Part shown: positions 23,904 through 32,500 of the stretch, one piece after another | How the letters are laid out: the number at the start of each line of letters is the position of its first letter | How positions within the stretch are numbered: position 1 is the stretch's first letter | From: Chromera velia | Taxonomy: Eukaryota; Sar; Chromeraceae | Assembly (NCBI GenBank): GCA_018398765.1 | Contig: JAHBMJ010003326.1 | Coordinates: forward strand, 111,535 to 144,034 | DNA: 32,500 bases | Direction: 5' to 3' | Position numbers and translations under genes: made by a program | Notes under the pieces: generated by a model | Databases searched by the model: none | What the model was told of the DNA's origin: nothing | What the model saw: the letters and a program-made list of their open reading frames with translations, nothing else

Positions 23904-25244
23904 ATGGGCCAGGCTCTGGTGGCACCGTGGAGGTTGTCATGGAGGCAAACCAATCCAGGCCCTGAGACGTCAGGGGAAGCTGACGGACGATTCTTGTGTG
24001 TGATCTGCCTCGAACACATTCCCTCCAGCAGCGTCATCAGGACTGAGTGCGGCCACCACGCTCACGTGCAGTGCGTCCAGCAAGGAACTCGTGTTGCCAT
24101 ATCCGAAGGGGGTGGGCCTCTTGTGAGGTGCACGGACAGCGAGTGCAGAACCGTTCTGACGCAGACGGATATTTTGCAGGCCTTTGGGGGGCGGACTCGG
24201 GAAGTGGCAGCGTATGTTGACGTTATATTTCACCACCAAACGCCTTCACTTTTGTCATGTCCCAGAGAAGGATGTCGCTTCTGTTTTGAGCCTATTGTAG
24301 AGGAGGGGAGACAAGGGGGGGCTCTATTCATTTGCCCCCAGTGCAAGTTTCGATTTTGCGGCTCCTGCAGACGTGAATTCCATTTAGGGTCTTGCGTTGA
24401 AGCTCGTCAGTGGCACCACAGGTGGCAGATCTGGGTGGGGGGGAGAGGTCGAGAGGGGTCACATGATTCCGCGGCTGCTGCGAACCGTCGGTCTGCTCGT
24501 GAGGTTGTGAGACAGTATGTGAAGGATGAGCGATGGAAAGAGGCCAACTGTCGTGTATGCCCTCATTGCAGTCGGGTTGTGAATCGTTTGGACGGGTGCA
24601 ATACCATGAGGTGCGGATATGATGTTGACTCTGGGGGCAACCGTCAGCAGGGGTGTGGCGGGCAATTCAACTGGGAGCAGGCCCCTCGCTACGTCTCTGA
24701 CCTTCCTGTCAACAGGGATTTGGAGTCCCTCATCAGCGCACGAGAAGCGGGGCGAGTGCACAACCTTCAGCACGATGTGCCGTGCAGTGGCTGTCACTCA
24801 CGCCCTTCCATCGGTCTGCTCTTCCAGTGCGTTCAGTGCCCGTCCTTCTTCGTTTGCGAACTTTGCGATCGACGTGGTCTCTCTGAGCGACACGGCAAAG
24901 ATTCAGGGCACTTCTTTCGCTTTGACACCCAAGAGGCCCAAAGGGGTAGAGGTTCTGCAACGAGACCGGGGACAGTGAGCGCGACCAGCACTTCTCGTGG
25001 TATTCGCCTGTCTCTACGGCCCGATTGGCGTACGGCGATTGAGGAAGTGGACGGCGTTCTCCGACCCGGGGGGCGCCCAGCAGGAGGTAGATACAGAGCA
25101 AACCAAAGAGAGTCTGAGTGCACGGAGTGGTGTAGAGGGCTCGCTGAATGCATCGACGCTCTTGTGACATTTGTTTTCCAGTACCTTCTCTTTCTGATTA
25201 TTGTGCTTTTTTCACTCCTGTTGCTGCCTTTCCTGCTGTCGTGA
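23904..25244 (+). CDS. RBR-type E3 ubiquitin ligase with ZZ finger and C-terminal membrane anchor, 446 aa
   Basis: Seen: one uninterrupted 446-codon frame ending in TGA. RING1 spans Cys32-Cys81 (CVICLEH, ECGHHAHVQC). The IBR finger spans Cys119-Cys164 (CPREGC, CPQCKFRFCGSC). RING2 spans Cys219-Cys251 (CPHC, DGCNTMRC). A ZZ-type finger covers about 290-336 (CSGC, CVQC, CELC, paired His). A single hydrophobic segment of about 28 residues (418-445) closes the protein. Family knowledge: RBR ligases load ubiquitin onto a RING2 cysteine as a thioester before transfer; by position that residue is Cys232 (codon 24597-24599). Inference: the enzyme is tail-anchored with its catalytic domains in the cytosol. 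Oddities: no introns, unlike both neighbours, and RING2 lacks the usual final Cys pair, reading FNW where FCW is typical. The frame stays open upstream of the ATG to at least 23847, so a longer or spliced N-terminus is possible. Substrate unknown. Confidence 0.9.
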   Translation: MGQALVAPWRLSWRQTNPGPETSGEADGRFLCVICLEHIPSSSVIRTECGHHAHVQCVQQGTRVAISEGGGPLVRCTDSECRTVLTQTDILQAFGGRTREVAAYVDVIFHHQTPSLLSCPREGCRFCFEPIVEEGRQGGALFICPQCKFRFCGSCRREFHLGSCVEARQWHHRWQIWVGGRGREGSHDSAAAANRRSAREVVRQYVKDERWKEANCRVCPHCSRVVNRLDGCNTMRCGYDVDSGGNRQQGCGGQFNWEQAPRYVSDLPVNRDLESLISAREAGRVHNLQHDVPCSGCHSRPSIGLLFQCVQCPSFFVCELCDRRGLSERHGKDSGHFFRFDTQEAQRGRGSATRPGTVSATSTSRGIRLSLRPDWRTAIEEVDGVLRPGGRPAGGRYRANQRESECTEWCRGLAECIDALVTFVFQYLLFLIIVLFSLLLLPFLLS

Positions 25245-25528
25245 TGCTGTAGGGGACTTTGTTGCGAAGTTTTGGGGCATCTGTGGTCAGGGGCCGACAG
25301 AGTCGTCGTTAGTACGACAGTGCCACTTCTCTTCTCGCTGGCCATCGTTCTTTCCACCGGTTGGTATCTGTACACGTTTTCGTCTTAGTTCGGACGTGAA
25401 AAAAAAATCATTGCAGATGGGCCAGATATTGAGATGGCACATTAAATTCGGGGGGATTCAAGGAAACAGATCACGAAAAAAGGGCGTTTGGTTTTTGCGT
25501 TTTATTGGGGCTTCACGGCATTGCTCAT
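25245..25528 (+). other. 3' flank of the E3 ligase gene
   Basis: No gene seen. It contains several short A runs and leads into the tandem duplication. Confidence 0.5.
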
Positions 25529-25626
25529 CAAGCTGAGTTAATCTTAGACCAACCCCCAGGAGGACACAAGCTGTGGTCAAGCTGAGTTAATCTTAGACCA
25601 ACCCCCAGGAGGACACAAGCTGTGGT
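25529..25626 (+). repeat. Perfect 49-bp tandem duplication
   Basis: The unit beginning CAAGCTGAGTTAATC and ending AAGCTGTGGT occupies 25529-25577 and is repeated without a mismatch at 25578-25626. Confidence 0.95.
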
Positions 25627-26916
25627 GGGAGGACCATGAAAGGGCTTGGAGGAATGAAGGAGGGGTCTGTGCCTGGGTGTGTGCCTGCCAGTAGGTCTGT
25701 GCAGTGAATGGAGACAGCGATAATTCTCTCTTGCACGTTGAATCTCTGAGGAAGTGCTAGACGAAGCGTTCCGTAAAAGCATCTGACGATCGATGCGTTT
25801 GGTCCTTTGGTGCCTACTAATAGTATTGCATGTATCTAATATCCGAGTCGTATCGATTCATACAAAGCAGTCTTCTAGGCAGTCTTGCTGCAGACTGCAG
25901 TTAGGTGCAGTATGAAACCTAAGTTCAAACCTTTTCTGATGGAGGCTTTTCATTTCTATAACACTGTAGATAACACTCATCTACACACTCATGCAAATCC
26001 TTCTCATCACTGCTGCATGGGCGTATATAAATTAATATTATGAAACCTATATAAGAGGAAACAGTTTTGTTAAACATCTTTAAATCTAGACTGTGCACTA
26101 TATTAAAAAAAAACAAAAGATAGGAAAAACTTTTTTTAAATGGATTTGATTATGATTTTTTTTTAAATTATTTTTCATGGCAGTCAACATGCAAACAACT
26201 GTTGTTCAAGTGTTGCATGAGTGTTGCATGGGATATTACATGAAAAATAAATATTTTTGTGTTGATAAATAAATAAAAAAAAAAAAGATCGGAAACTTTC
26301 TTGTTTTTTTTCTTTTTTTATTTATGGAGTGCAGAGCCTAATTTTAAGTCAGTAATATGAATTAACATTCACTTAAATTTTAAATTTTAAATTTTTTTTA
26401 CTATATTTATGCAGGGTAAAAAGATGACGTTATTAGACGTTATGAAGTCGCGTGGCATGGCTGGCAATCGACATCATATGAAGCAGCGTCGCTTATATGC
26501 AAGTACGCCCAGTAACGCCCTGCAAGAAGTATAAAAGCGTTTGAATTTTTGAAAAAAACTGCAAGTGTTAAGCTAGTTATTAAGTCAGAGTCCATCATTT
26601 AACAATCTGACTCACATGTTGTGATCTACCGAATGCTAGACACCTAACATGGGCCGATGTAGGCCGATGGCGATGGTATGATATAATAAAATGTAATATA
26701 ATGCTAGATATGATGAAGAAAATAGATGATGATGATGATGATGATGGATTACCTGAATATGGTGGAGATGGTTTGGAGCTTTGGATTTCTCAAAAATCGG
26801 TTTGGATATCTAATTTAAACCTGACATTTGGAGCACCTTCCTTATGTTTGATCTCTAAGTTACTAGGATATTTTATCTAGCGCTCAATCCTGCTGAAACT
26901 AAGTGTTAGCCCTCAG
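25627..26916 (+). other. Mostly AT-rich spacer
   Basis: No convincing gene. From about 25800 the sequence is AT-rich with poly-A and poly-T runs, TTTAAATTT words near 26375-26400 and a GAT trinucleotide repeat at about 26724-26746. It ends abruptly at the GC-rich candidate exon. Confidence 0.6.
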
Positions 26917-27026
26917 CGGCATTGCCAAGCAGGCCTGGGTGACGCACTGGGCCGAAGGCCCGGCGAAGGGATGCGAGGAGTACGTGCGGTCTCAAAGGAC
27001 CGGAGTGATTGACGCACGCCCTACAC
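26917..27026 (+). CDS. Candidate GC-rich exon of an unidentified gene
   Basis: Seen: a GC-rich 110-base island inside AT-rich DNA, bounded by a CCTCAG acceptor and a GTAAGC donor at 27027. It is open in one frame with protein-like composition (contains GIAKQAWVTHWAEGPAKG and RTGVIDARPT). The phase (1 + 36 codons + 1) would let it splice to the acceptor at 27402 or to a later one. I recognise no family. It may belong with the fragments at 27497-29200. Confidence 0.4.
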
Positions 27027-27496
27027 GTAAGCTATGCAACACTTTCCAAACAACACTTGAATGCGTTACACGGAATTAAACAAATAAACTGTATTGCAAT
27101 GAATAAAAAAAAATCATACAGAAATGACGATACAGATTCATTTTCTGTATTAAATAGAAGAAATACAGATGGTTCGAATATTAAATCCAAATAAATGAGA
27201 TTGGAAGATGAACAGCAAGATGTATAACAGTCTCGTGATGTAAAGTCTGAAGACTCAAACTAGAAGAAGAAACCAAACCACTGATGCACAGACTTTATAC
27301 GTAAGTTGATAGTCTTCACGCTGCCATCACGCTAGCCATTCCAAGAAAAGTGGTAGACAGAGCACGTTCTTTTTCATGACCTCTGTTTGTCTTTCGTTGT
27401 AGCTATCTCCGGAACCACACGATCGGGAAGGGCTTACCTTAACCTTTCTTTGCCAGCCAACCAGGCAGTCAATCAGTGGTTCTAGGAACTGTTTGA

Positions 27497-28117
27497 GGGG
27501 GAGATGGCAGACGACCAGCAGCTGCAGCAGCAAATTGTCAACTTGCAGCAACAGCTGGCACAGTCGTAGACAGATCTGGTACAGGCATAGGCAGATTTTC
27601 AGACGGTGCAGCAGCAGGCATAACAGGTACAACAGCAGGCACAGCAGCACCAGGTAGCGGCGGCCGGGCCGCTGCCGCGGCGGCCCAGCAAACACAGCAG
27701 CAACAAGCCCAGCAGCAAGCCCAGCAGCAAGCTCAGCAATGCAACAAGCCCAGCAACAGGCCTAGCAACAAGCCTAGCAACAAGCCCAGCAACAAGCCCA
27801 GTAACAACTTTGAAGCCCAACAGCCTATCCAGCAACAGCAGCAGCAAAACCCGAACGATGTCGACCTCACCAAACTTAAGAACCTTGACATTCGCCCGCT
27901 GTTATTTTCTGTCCCAGACGTTCCCTATAAAAGATCAAACGGGCAAACCTATTCCAAAACTGAATATGGACTCCACCTGGTCGCCACGGCTTTCTTGACA
28001 GCTTCTGCTGGTTACGCTAAAATCCCCCGGAACCCCGCTTACAAAGCTCTAAGACAACTCTCTACCAGTCGGGCGACTTTTTCGGTAGATTGGGGTAACG
28101 AAAATGTGGAACTCTGA
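27497..28117 (+). CDS. Q-rich open frame of an unidentified protein, no ATG (exon or remnant)
   Basis: Seen: a frame open for 206 codons and ending in TGA at 28115-28117. Its first half is low complexity: Ala/Gly/Thr, then Q-rich from CAG/CAA repeats, then NKPS repeats. From about 27845 it becomes ordinary protein-like sequence (NPNDVDLTKLKNLDIRPLL, LVATAFLTASAGYAKIPRN, ALRQLSTSRATFSVDWGN). The frame has no ATG, so it must be a spliced exon or a remnant. A possible donor (GTAACG) lies near 28095, just before the TGA. A Gag-like role is conceivable from the Q-rich head and helical body, but nothing diagnostic is visible. Confidence 0.42.
   Translation, partial: GGDGRRPAAAAANCQLAATAGTVVDRSGTGIGRFSDGAAAGITGTTAGTAAPGSGGRAAAAAAQQTQQQQAQQQAQQQAQQCNKPSNRPSNKPSNKPSNKPSNNFEAQQPIQQQQQQNPNDVDLTKLKNLDIRPLLFSVPDVPYKRSNGQTYSKTEYGLHLVATAFLTASAGYAKIPRNPAYKALRQLSTSRATFSVDWGNENVEL
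27520..27850 (+). repeat. CAG/CAA-rich low-complexity tract
   Basis: Imperfect CAG, CAA and GCC units, with a repeated CAACAAGCCCAG-like motif in the second half. It encodes Gln, Ala or Ser-rich sequence depending on frame. Confidence 0.8.
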
Positions 28118-28537
28118 TTCGTACTCTCCAATCCAGGATCTTTCTCATACACCCCTTACACTCTTTTGTAGAGTGGCTGCCTGGGCCTGAAGAGTGTTTC
28201 AGCATAACCCTGATTCCCTGGGGCTAGCCCTGGGGGGGGATAATTCCCATCACATGTATGCAGGTGGGCTTACTGATGAAAGGGGGCCCCTAGAGGGGCC
28301 CTAAAGAAAAAAAAGAGTGGGACAAATAAAGACCAGTGATAACAAGGACAGGCCCCCCAAAAAGCATTGAATTCTTTATCTGTATTCAAAAGTCCACCCC
28401 ATCCCCTCCTGCAGATGTGAGGGATGGCCCTCTCCTGCAAAATTCCATGTTCGTTCGGATTGAAGTGGCTTGCACTACAGAATGGAAGGGCGATGTGCAT
28501 GCCTTCCTGCCTGTATGTGTGCTAACGTGTGAACCAG

Positions 28538-29200
28538 CAGTTCTTAAGTGCCTTCCCGAAGAATCTAAACGACTTCTACGGCGCAGACAATGTCATGGCT
28601 GGGGTTGATGTCACAGAGCTGTTGTGGATGCTGAGAGCCATGTACGGACTCAAACTGGTAAGTTGGACGTGGAAAAAAAAAGAGACAATGACCTTAGATG
28701 AAGCCAGACGGGTGCTTCCATGCACTAAGGGCGTACTGAGAGCAGGCTCTCGAGATCTCAACAAGGGTTTTCTCAAAGAAAGACCGTGGGGTGCCGACGT
28801 GTCTCACACCATGCCGTCAAGAGACTTGTCTGAAGACATAGACTAGATGGTACTGTTTCCGACGCTAAGTGAAAAAAGGTTGTGTGGGGCTCCATACGCT
28901 ATCGCCTGGAACAACGTTTTAAGGCTCCTGTGTATCCATGCCTAAGGCGTCCATGAAAGGTCATACCCCAGATCGTATGCGGTTATGATTGGGTTTCTTG
29001 AACCCTTTGACATGTGGGGGACCCAGCCTCCTCCCTCCACTTCTTTCTCTTTCACTCTAGCCTTTGTCAAAAAGGCTCCGCAAAACCAGGTCGAGCAGCA
29101 GACTGTTACACTGGCTCTGCAAGCACTGCTGACAGACTTATTGAGAGATCTATCAGGGAAGAGGGTGATTCAAGGGGCAGAACTGAGGGAGCTTTTGTGA
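28538..29200 (+). CDS. Two candidate exons of an unidentified gene (28538-28657 and 29090-29200)
   Basis: Seen: the first piece contains FLSAFPKNLNDFYGADNVMA and ELLWMLRAMYGLKL and ends at a canonical GTAAGT donor (28658). The second, VEQQTVTLALQALLTDLLRD onwards, begins after CAG at 29087-29089 in matching phase and ends in TGA at 29198-29200. The intervening DNA contains TAG and TAA in this frame and ends in a strong pyrimidine tract, which fits an intron. Inference: 3' exons of the same gene as the Q-rich frame upstream; I could not fix the linking acceptor. Function unknown. Confidence 0.38.
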
Positions 29201-29203
29201 CTT

Positions 29204-30016
29204 TTCCATAGTCACTGTAACCCTGATGTATGTCGAACACTAAATAAGTTCGCTCTGTAGAAGTGTGGAATCTTCATACCGCAGAGTGTAGCACAGTTAC
29301 AGGAATGGGGCATAATGGGGCGGAAGCACCAAAAAATTGAGGAAGATAAGGAAGAAGACTCGGAGAGGAAGAAAGAAGACGATTAAAGACGATAAAGGAA
29401 TGAATGACTGAAAAATAGAGTAAAATTCTTCATTGTTTAAACATATTTAGTCATTGACAAATAATTGTAAATGAGACGTGTCAATATAAGAAATTTTGTA
29501 ATTTAAGTTCCAATTTTTGCAAACAGTTTTTTTTTTTGTGATTGAGGTTTTTGTTATGCATGCCGCGTCCCCGTGTATGAGGGGCGGATCTAGCCTAGTC
29601 TGTCCAGTTTTTTTTTTTAATTATGATCTAGCTATAAGCGACGCACACTGCGGCATACTAATATTTTTTTTTCTGAAAAAAAAAATATATATGCGTTAAA
29701 GTATGTTAAAGTTGACATATAGGTTGACATATTTGTTTTAAATGTTCTTTTATTCTTCATCTAAACTTTTTTAAGCCGTTGTTTTATATGAAACATACGC
29801 GAATCGTATATTCAGCTTTTTGTTTGTTTGAGCTTCAATTAAGAAGCATCGTAACGCCTTAGATAACGCCATCATGAGTTCTTATAAATCTTGAGCAAGC
29901 CGTTTTCCTCGAGCGAGCCGTTCTCGTTGTAACAAGCGTGAACATACAAGTTCGTTGCTTGACTCACAAGAGAAGATTGTGCAGTATTAACAGAGAACGA
30001 CTGATCTGAAAGTGCA
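29204..30016 (+). other. AT-rich spacer
   Basis: No gene seen. Poly-T and poly-A runs are frequent between about 29400 and 29830. A small GC-richer patch lies at about 29560-29600. Confidence 0.55.
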
Positions 30017-31513
30017 ATGAGTCGTGTCACTTCAACTCACACGCAAGAGCCGCACAGTGCTCTTCAGACGGCGCTAAGCATCACAAAGCAAGCACTCAAG
30101 CAATCCCAGTCTCAGAGTCTGCTTCTGGTATCCGTGACTAATCTTCCAGTGTAGGTCGCAGAAATTATTAGCTCTTTGCAATTTATTCAGAGAACACTTT
30201 TTTCCGTCTCCAGTGTTTCCGTCTCCAGGGATGAAGAGATAAACTTGCAAGAATGCAACTCCAGAATGAACTCTCAAGAGACGGGCAAGCCCAGTAGTAT
30301 TTCCTTTTGTAAGTCAACCAGAAGAGGCAAGCGCTGGTCGAGATTGCAGTGGCTCCAAACAATAAGCCTTCAAGGAGAGAGAGATGACAAAAACGAAAAC
30401 GGTTACATTCTTCTGGGTGCCTTCCCCTCTTTACGTCCTTCCAGCAACCTATTAGCCACAGCTCGCCCATGCCATTGGTATTCATGTCATCCGAGGCCCT
30501 TCCACCAGCCTGAGGCTCCTGACAAGGCCAGAGGCTTTGGAAGCAACGCCACAGCAGATGCCCAGTTGCGAGTGCCTTCTACTAGACTGTCCCACCAAGT
30601 GAACCACCTTTACATCTCTCCTCCCCCCAACTGCAATGTCACCTCTTTTCCTGTGTACAGCGAGGTCTTGCGCAACACACCCAGTTTAGGTCAACCTGCA
30701 AGTATAGAACAAGACAGTCACCCTGCTGTGACAGTTCTAACTGTAGCAGAGAACCATCTGGTCCCCATATCCCCAGATAAAGACTCCGTCTTTCCGCTTG
30801 TGAACGAGACTGTCCCTCTCTCTACACCCGCAGACCGCGACTCGATCGTTCCACGCGCAGCCGTCCCAAGCCTCACATCTTCTAGTGGGTCTTCTTTGAC
30901 AGCGGAACCAACCTTTGCATCTCGCAACTGTTACACTTCTACAGCGCCGGCTACCCTGCAATGCTGGCAATGCGAAGATAACAGTGCAGGAAAGAGGTAC
31001 ACCCAGTGCAAAGTTGCAACTTATTGCAGCATTGCATGTTAAAAGGTTCACTGGAAGACTCACAGAGCGAAATGTGACAGAGAGTGGGCGAGACAAGCTA
31101 TGAGGGGCACAAGGAAGGAGATGGATAGTACAGAAGCGCTGGACTTCTTGAAAAGAGTCGAGATAGCAACAGTTACTAAAACAAGAAAGCAGAAGCTTGT
31201 TAATGAGCAAGTGGTGAACTTTGTGGTTGGCTGTCTCTGCATCGATAGGCCCATCAAGATGATTGGCTAAGACAGCGATCGAACGGATGCGCAGAGGGAC
31301 GTTGAACTTCGACTTGCTCATCTGATCAAAGGGGCACTAGACGCACTCGCAGCGCTCCCCAACCAGATGGTGGAGAATGCATTGGATAAAGACCCCAAAG
31401 AAAGTCTCCGAGATGATTTGCTTTGTCTGCTCTGCGACATTGCCGAACAAGACCTTATACCGGAAAGGGTGAAAGCACAAGCAACACGCCTTTACTGGAG
31501 GTATGCAGTGTGA
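30017..31513 (+). pseudogene. MYND zinc-finger protein gene interrupted by three in-frame TAR stops
   Basis: Seen: one frame runs 499 codons from the ATG at 30017 to a TGA at 31511-31513, broken only by TAG (30152-30154), TAA (31040-31042) and TAA (31268-31270). A MYND-like finger at about 30961-31075 reads CWQC, then QCKVATYCSIAC, then TAA, then KVHWKTHRAKC. Spacing matches MYND, and the TAA replaces the residue after the sixth Cys-type position, which is normally Gln. One of the expected paired Cys is Tyr (TAC at 30996-30998). A Ser/Pro-rich region precedes the finger; about 140 charged, helical-looking codons follow, including a Leu/Asp-rich stretch. Family knowledge: MYND fingers bind short proline-containing peptides. 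Inference: a decayed gene, since every lesion is explicable as a C-to-T or G-to-A change. A gene read with TAR as Gln is the alternative. The 5' TAG could instead lie in the leader, with the start near 30267. Confidence 0.65.
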
Positions 31514-31626
31514 AGGAAGGGTATGGTTGCATGTAGTTGAAGCGAGTCAAAGTTTTTATATCACAGTTACTCTGCTTGCTTCTCAGGCGGTTTGTTCATC
31601 AATCGATGGTAAATTTCTTTCTCTTT

Positions 31627-32300
31627 TCATTCAGTCTCAATCTTTCTTTCTTTTCTCTTTTCTCAGACTCAGAGTGTGAAACCTGTCTTTCTTGTCACTC
31701 CCTCTATCACTTCACCTCTCTTAGTCAGACAGAACGATAAGAAGCAACCCATAAGAAGAGAGAGGGTTTTCCATTCCCCTCTGTATGTCTCGGGAAAGAA
31801 CGTTCTTGGTGACTCTGAAAAGTGTGAAAAAAAAAGAGAAATAAACTCTTGATTTCCCTTTCCTTTTTCTTTTCTGCTTGAAAGTTTCTTTTCTGCAACT
31901 CCCTCTGTCACCTCACCCTTTTTGAGTCGGACAGAACAACAAGAAGCAACCCATAAGAAGAGAAAGGGTTTTTCATTCCCCTCTGTGCGTCTCGGGAAAA
32001 GAACGTTCTTGGTTACTCAGAAAAGTATGAAAGAAAACAGAAGAGTACTTCTCTCTTTTTCTCACTTAGTCTCAATTTTTCGTTCTTTTTGTTTCGTGCT
32101 GAGTCTGGTTGAAGTTTCCTTTCTTGTCACTCTCCCTGTCACTTCATCTTTCTGAGTCAGACAGAACGACAAGAAGCAACCCATAAGAAGAGAGAGGGCT
32201 TTACCGTTCCCCTTTGCGCATCTCGGGAAAAGAAACGTTCTTGGTTACTCTGAAAAGTGTGAAATAAACGTGTTCTCTCTCTCACTTAGTCTTAATCTCT
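31627..32300 (+). repeat. Three diverged tandem copies of a 200-230 bp unit
   Basis: The core GACAGAAC, ACAAGAAGCAACCCATAAGA and CTCGGGAAAAGAA recurs with AGTCAG/AGTCGG anchors at about 31723, 31925 and 32155. Copies differ by scattered substitutions and small indels. Each has the word AAGAACGTTCTT (perfect at 31796 and 31999, one extra A in copy 3) and ends in GAAAAGTGTGAAATAAA-like sequence. The spacer between cores is pyrimidine-rich. Confidence 0.85.
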
Positions 32301-32500
32301 TCTCTCTATTCTTTTTCTCCCTTTCTCTCTTACGTTTCAGCACTAAAAGTCATTTCGCTTTTGGAAACCTTTTTGCTAGATGACCTCAGATTGGAACCAG
32401 AAAGTCATTCAAATAAAGGAAAAATCATGCCGCATATGCTTTTTCTTCAATTGTAAACCGTTTGCGGCATAGACTAGACTTGTGCGGGCCGGCCAAGGAG

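Noticed and set aside
24459..25375. Minus-strand frames opposite the E3 ligase gene
   Set aside because: Arg/Ser-rich shadows without recognisable motifs, opposite an exon with complete RBR and ZZ cysteine patterns.
27403..27650. Frame with four TAR codons (27483, 27567, 27588, 27621) at apparent Gln positions of a Q-rich coiled coil
   Set aside because: A different frame (from 27497) is open through the same DNA and continues without a shift into clear protein-like sequence. In CAG-rich DNA most chance stops look like mutated CAG, so this is not independent support for a changed genetic code.
27599..27847. Leucine-rich minus-strand open frame
   Set aside because: It is only the reverse reading of CAG/CAA repeats (CTG and TTG give Leu).
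28529..29200. Single frame with internal TAG and TAA, ended by TGA, as further recoding evidence
   Set aside because: A GTAAGT donor at 28658 and a phase-matched CAG acceptor at 29087-29089 remove both stops as intron sequence.

Overview
This window is nuclear DNA from an intron-dense eukaryote. Conserved protein families are split into many short exons with GT-AG introns, spacers carry long CT, GTCT, GTCA and GA microsatellites, and there are no bacterial operons, tRNA, rRNA or CRISPR features. Composition and intron style suggest a free-living alveolate of the chromerid kind. That is an inference from general appearance, not from a diagnostic gene.

Layout: (1) 1-12186, + strand: the 3' part of a full-size ABCA-type ABC transporter. 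I reconstruct 28 exons and 1714 codons, all joining in frame to a TGA; the 5' end lies left of the window. (2) 12187-15300: transporter 3' flank, a short interrupted reading frame near 13.4-13.9 kb, then an AT-rich gene-poor block. (3) 15.3-16.15 kb, + strand: two proline-rich candidate exons of an unidentified gene. (4) 16307-22953, - strand: a 14-exon gene for an unrecognised protein of about 1078 residues. (5) 23904-25244, + strand: an intronless RBR E3 ubiquitin ligase with an added ZZ finger and a C-terminal membrane anchor. It is divergent from gene 4, with about 950 bp between the starts. (6) 25.25-32.5 kb: a mosaic of AT-rich spacer, a 49-bp perfect tandem duplication, fragments of a Q-rich unidentified gene (26.9-29.2 kb), a MYND-finger gene broken by in-frame stops (30.0-31.5 kb), and a diverged tandem repeat of about 200-230 bp (31.6-32.3 kb).

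The three intact genes do not form an evident pathway. The transporter moves lipid-like substrates by family inference, and the E3 ligase is membrane-anchored by its own tail. The most notable observations are the biased splice sites of the transporter (GTCWGT donors, TGCAG acceptors, several donors running straight into GTCT or GTCA microsatellites), the unusual E3 architecture with a non-canonical RING2, and the MYND gene, whose stops fall at glutamine-type positions.
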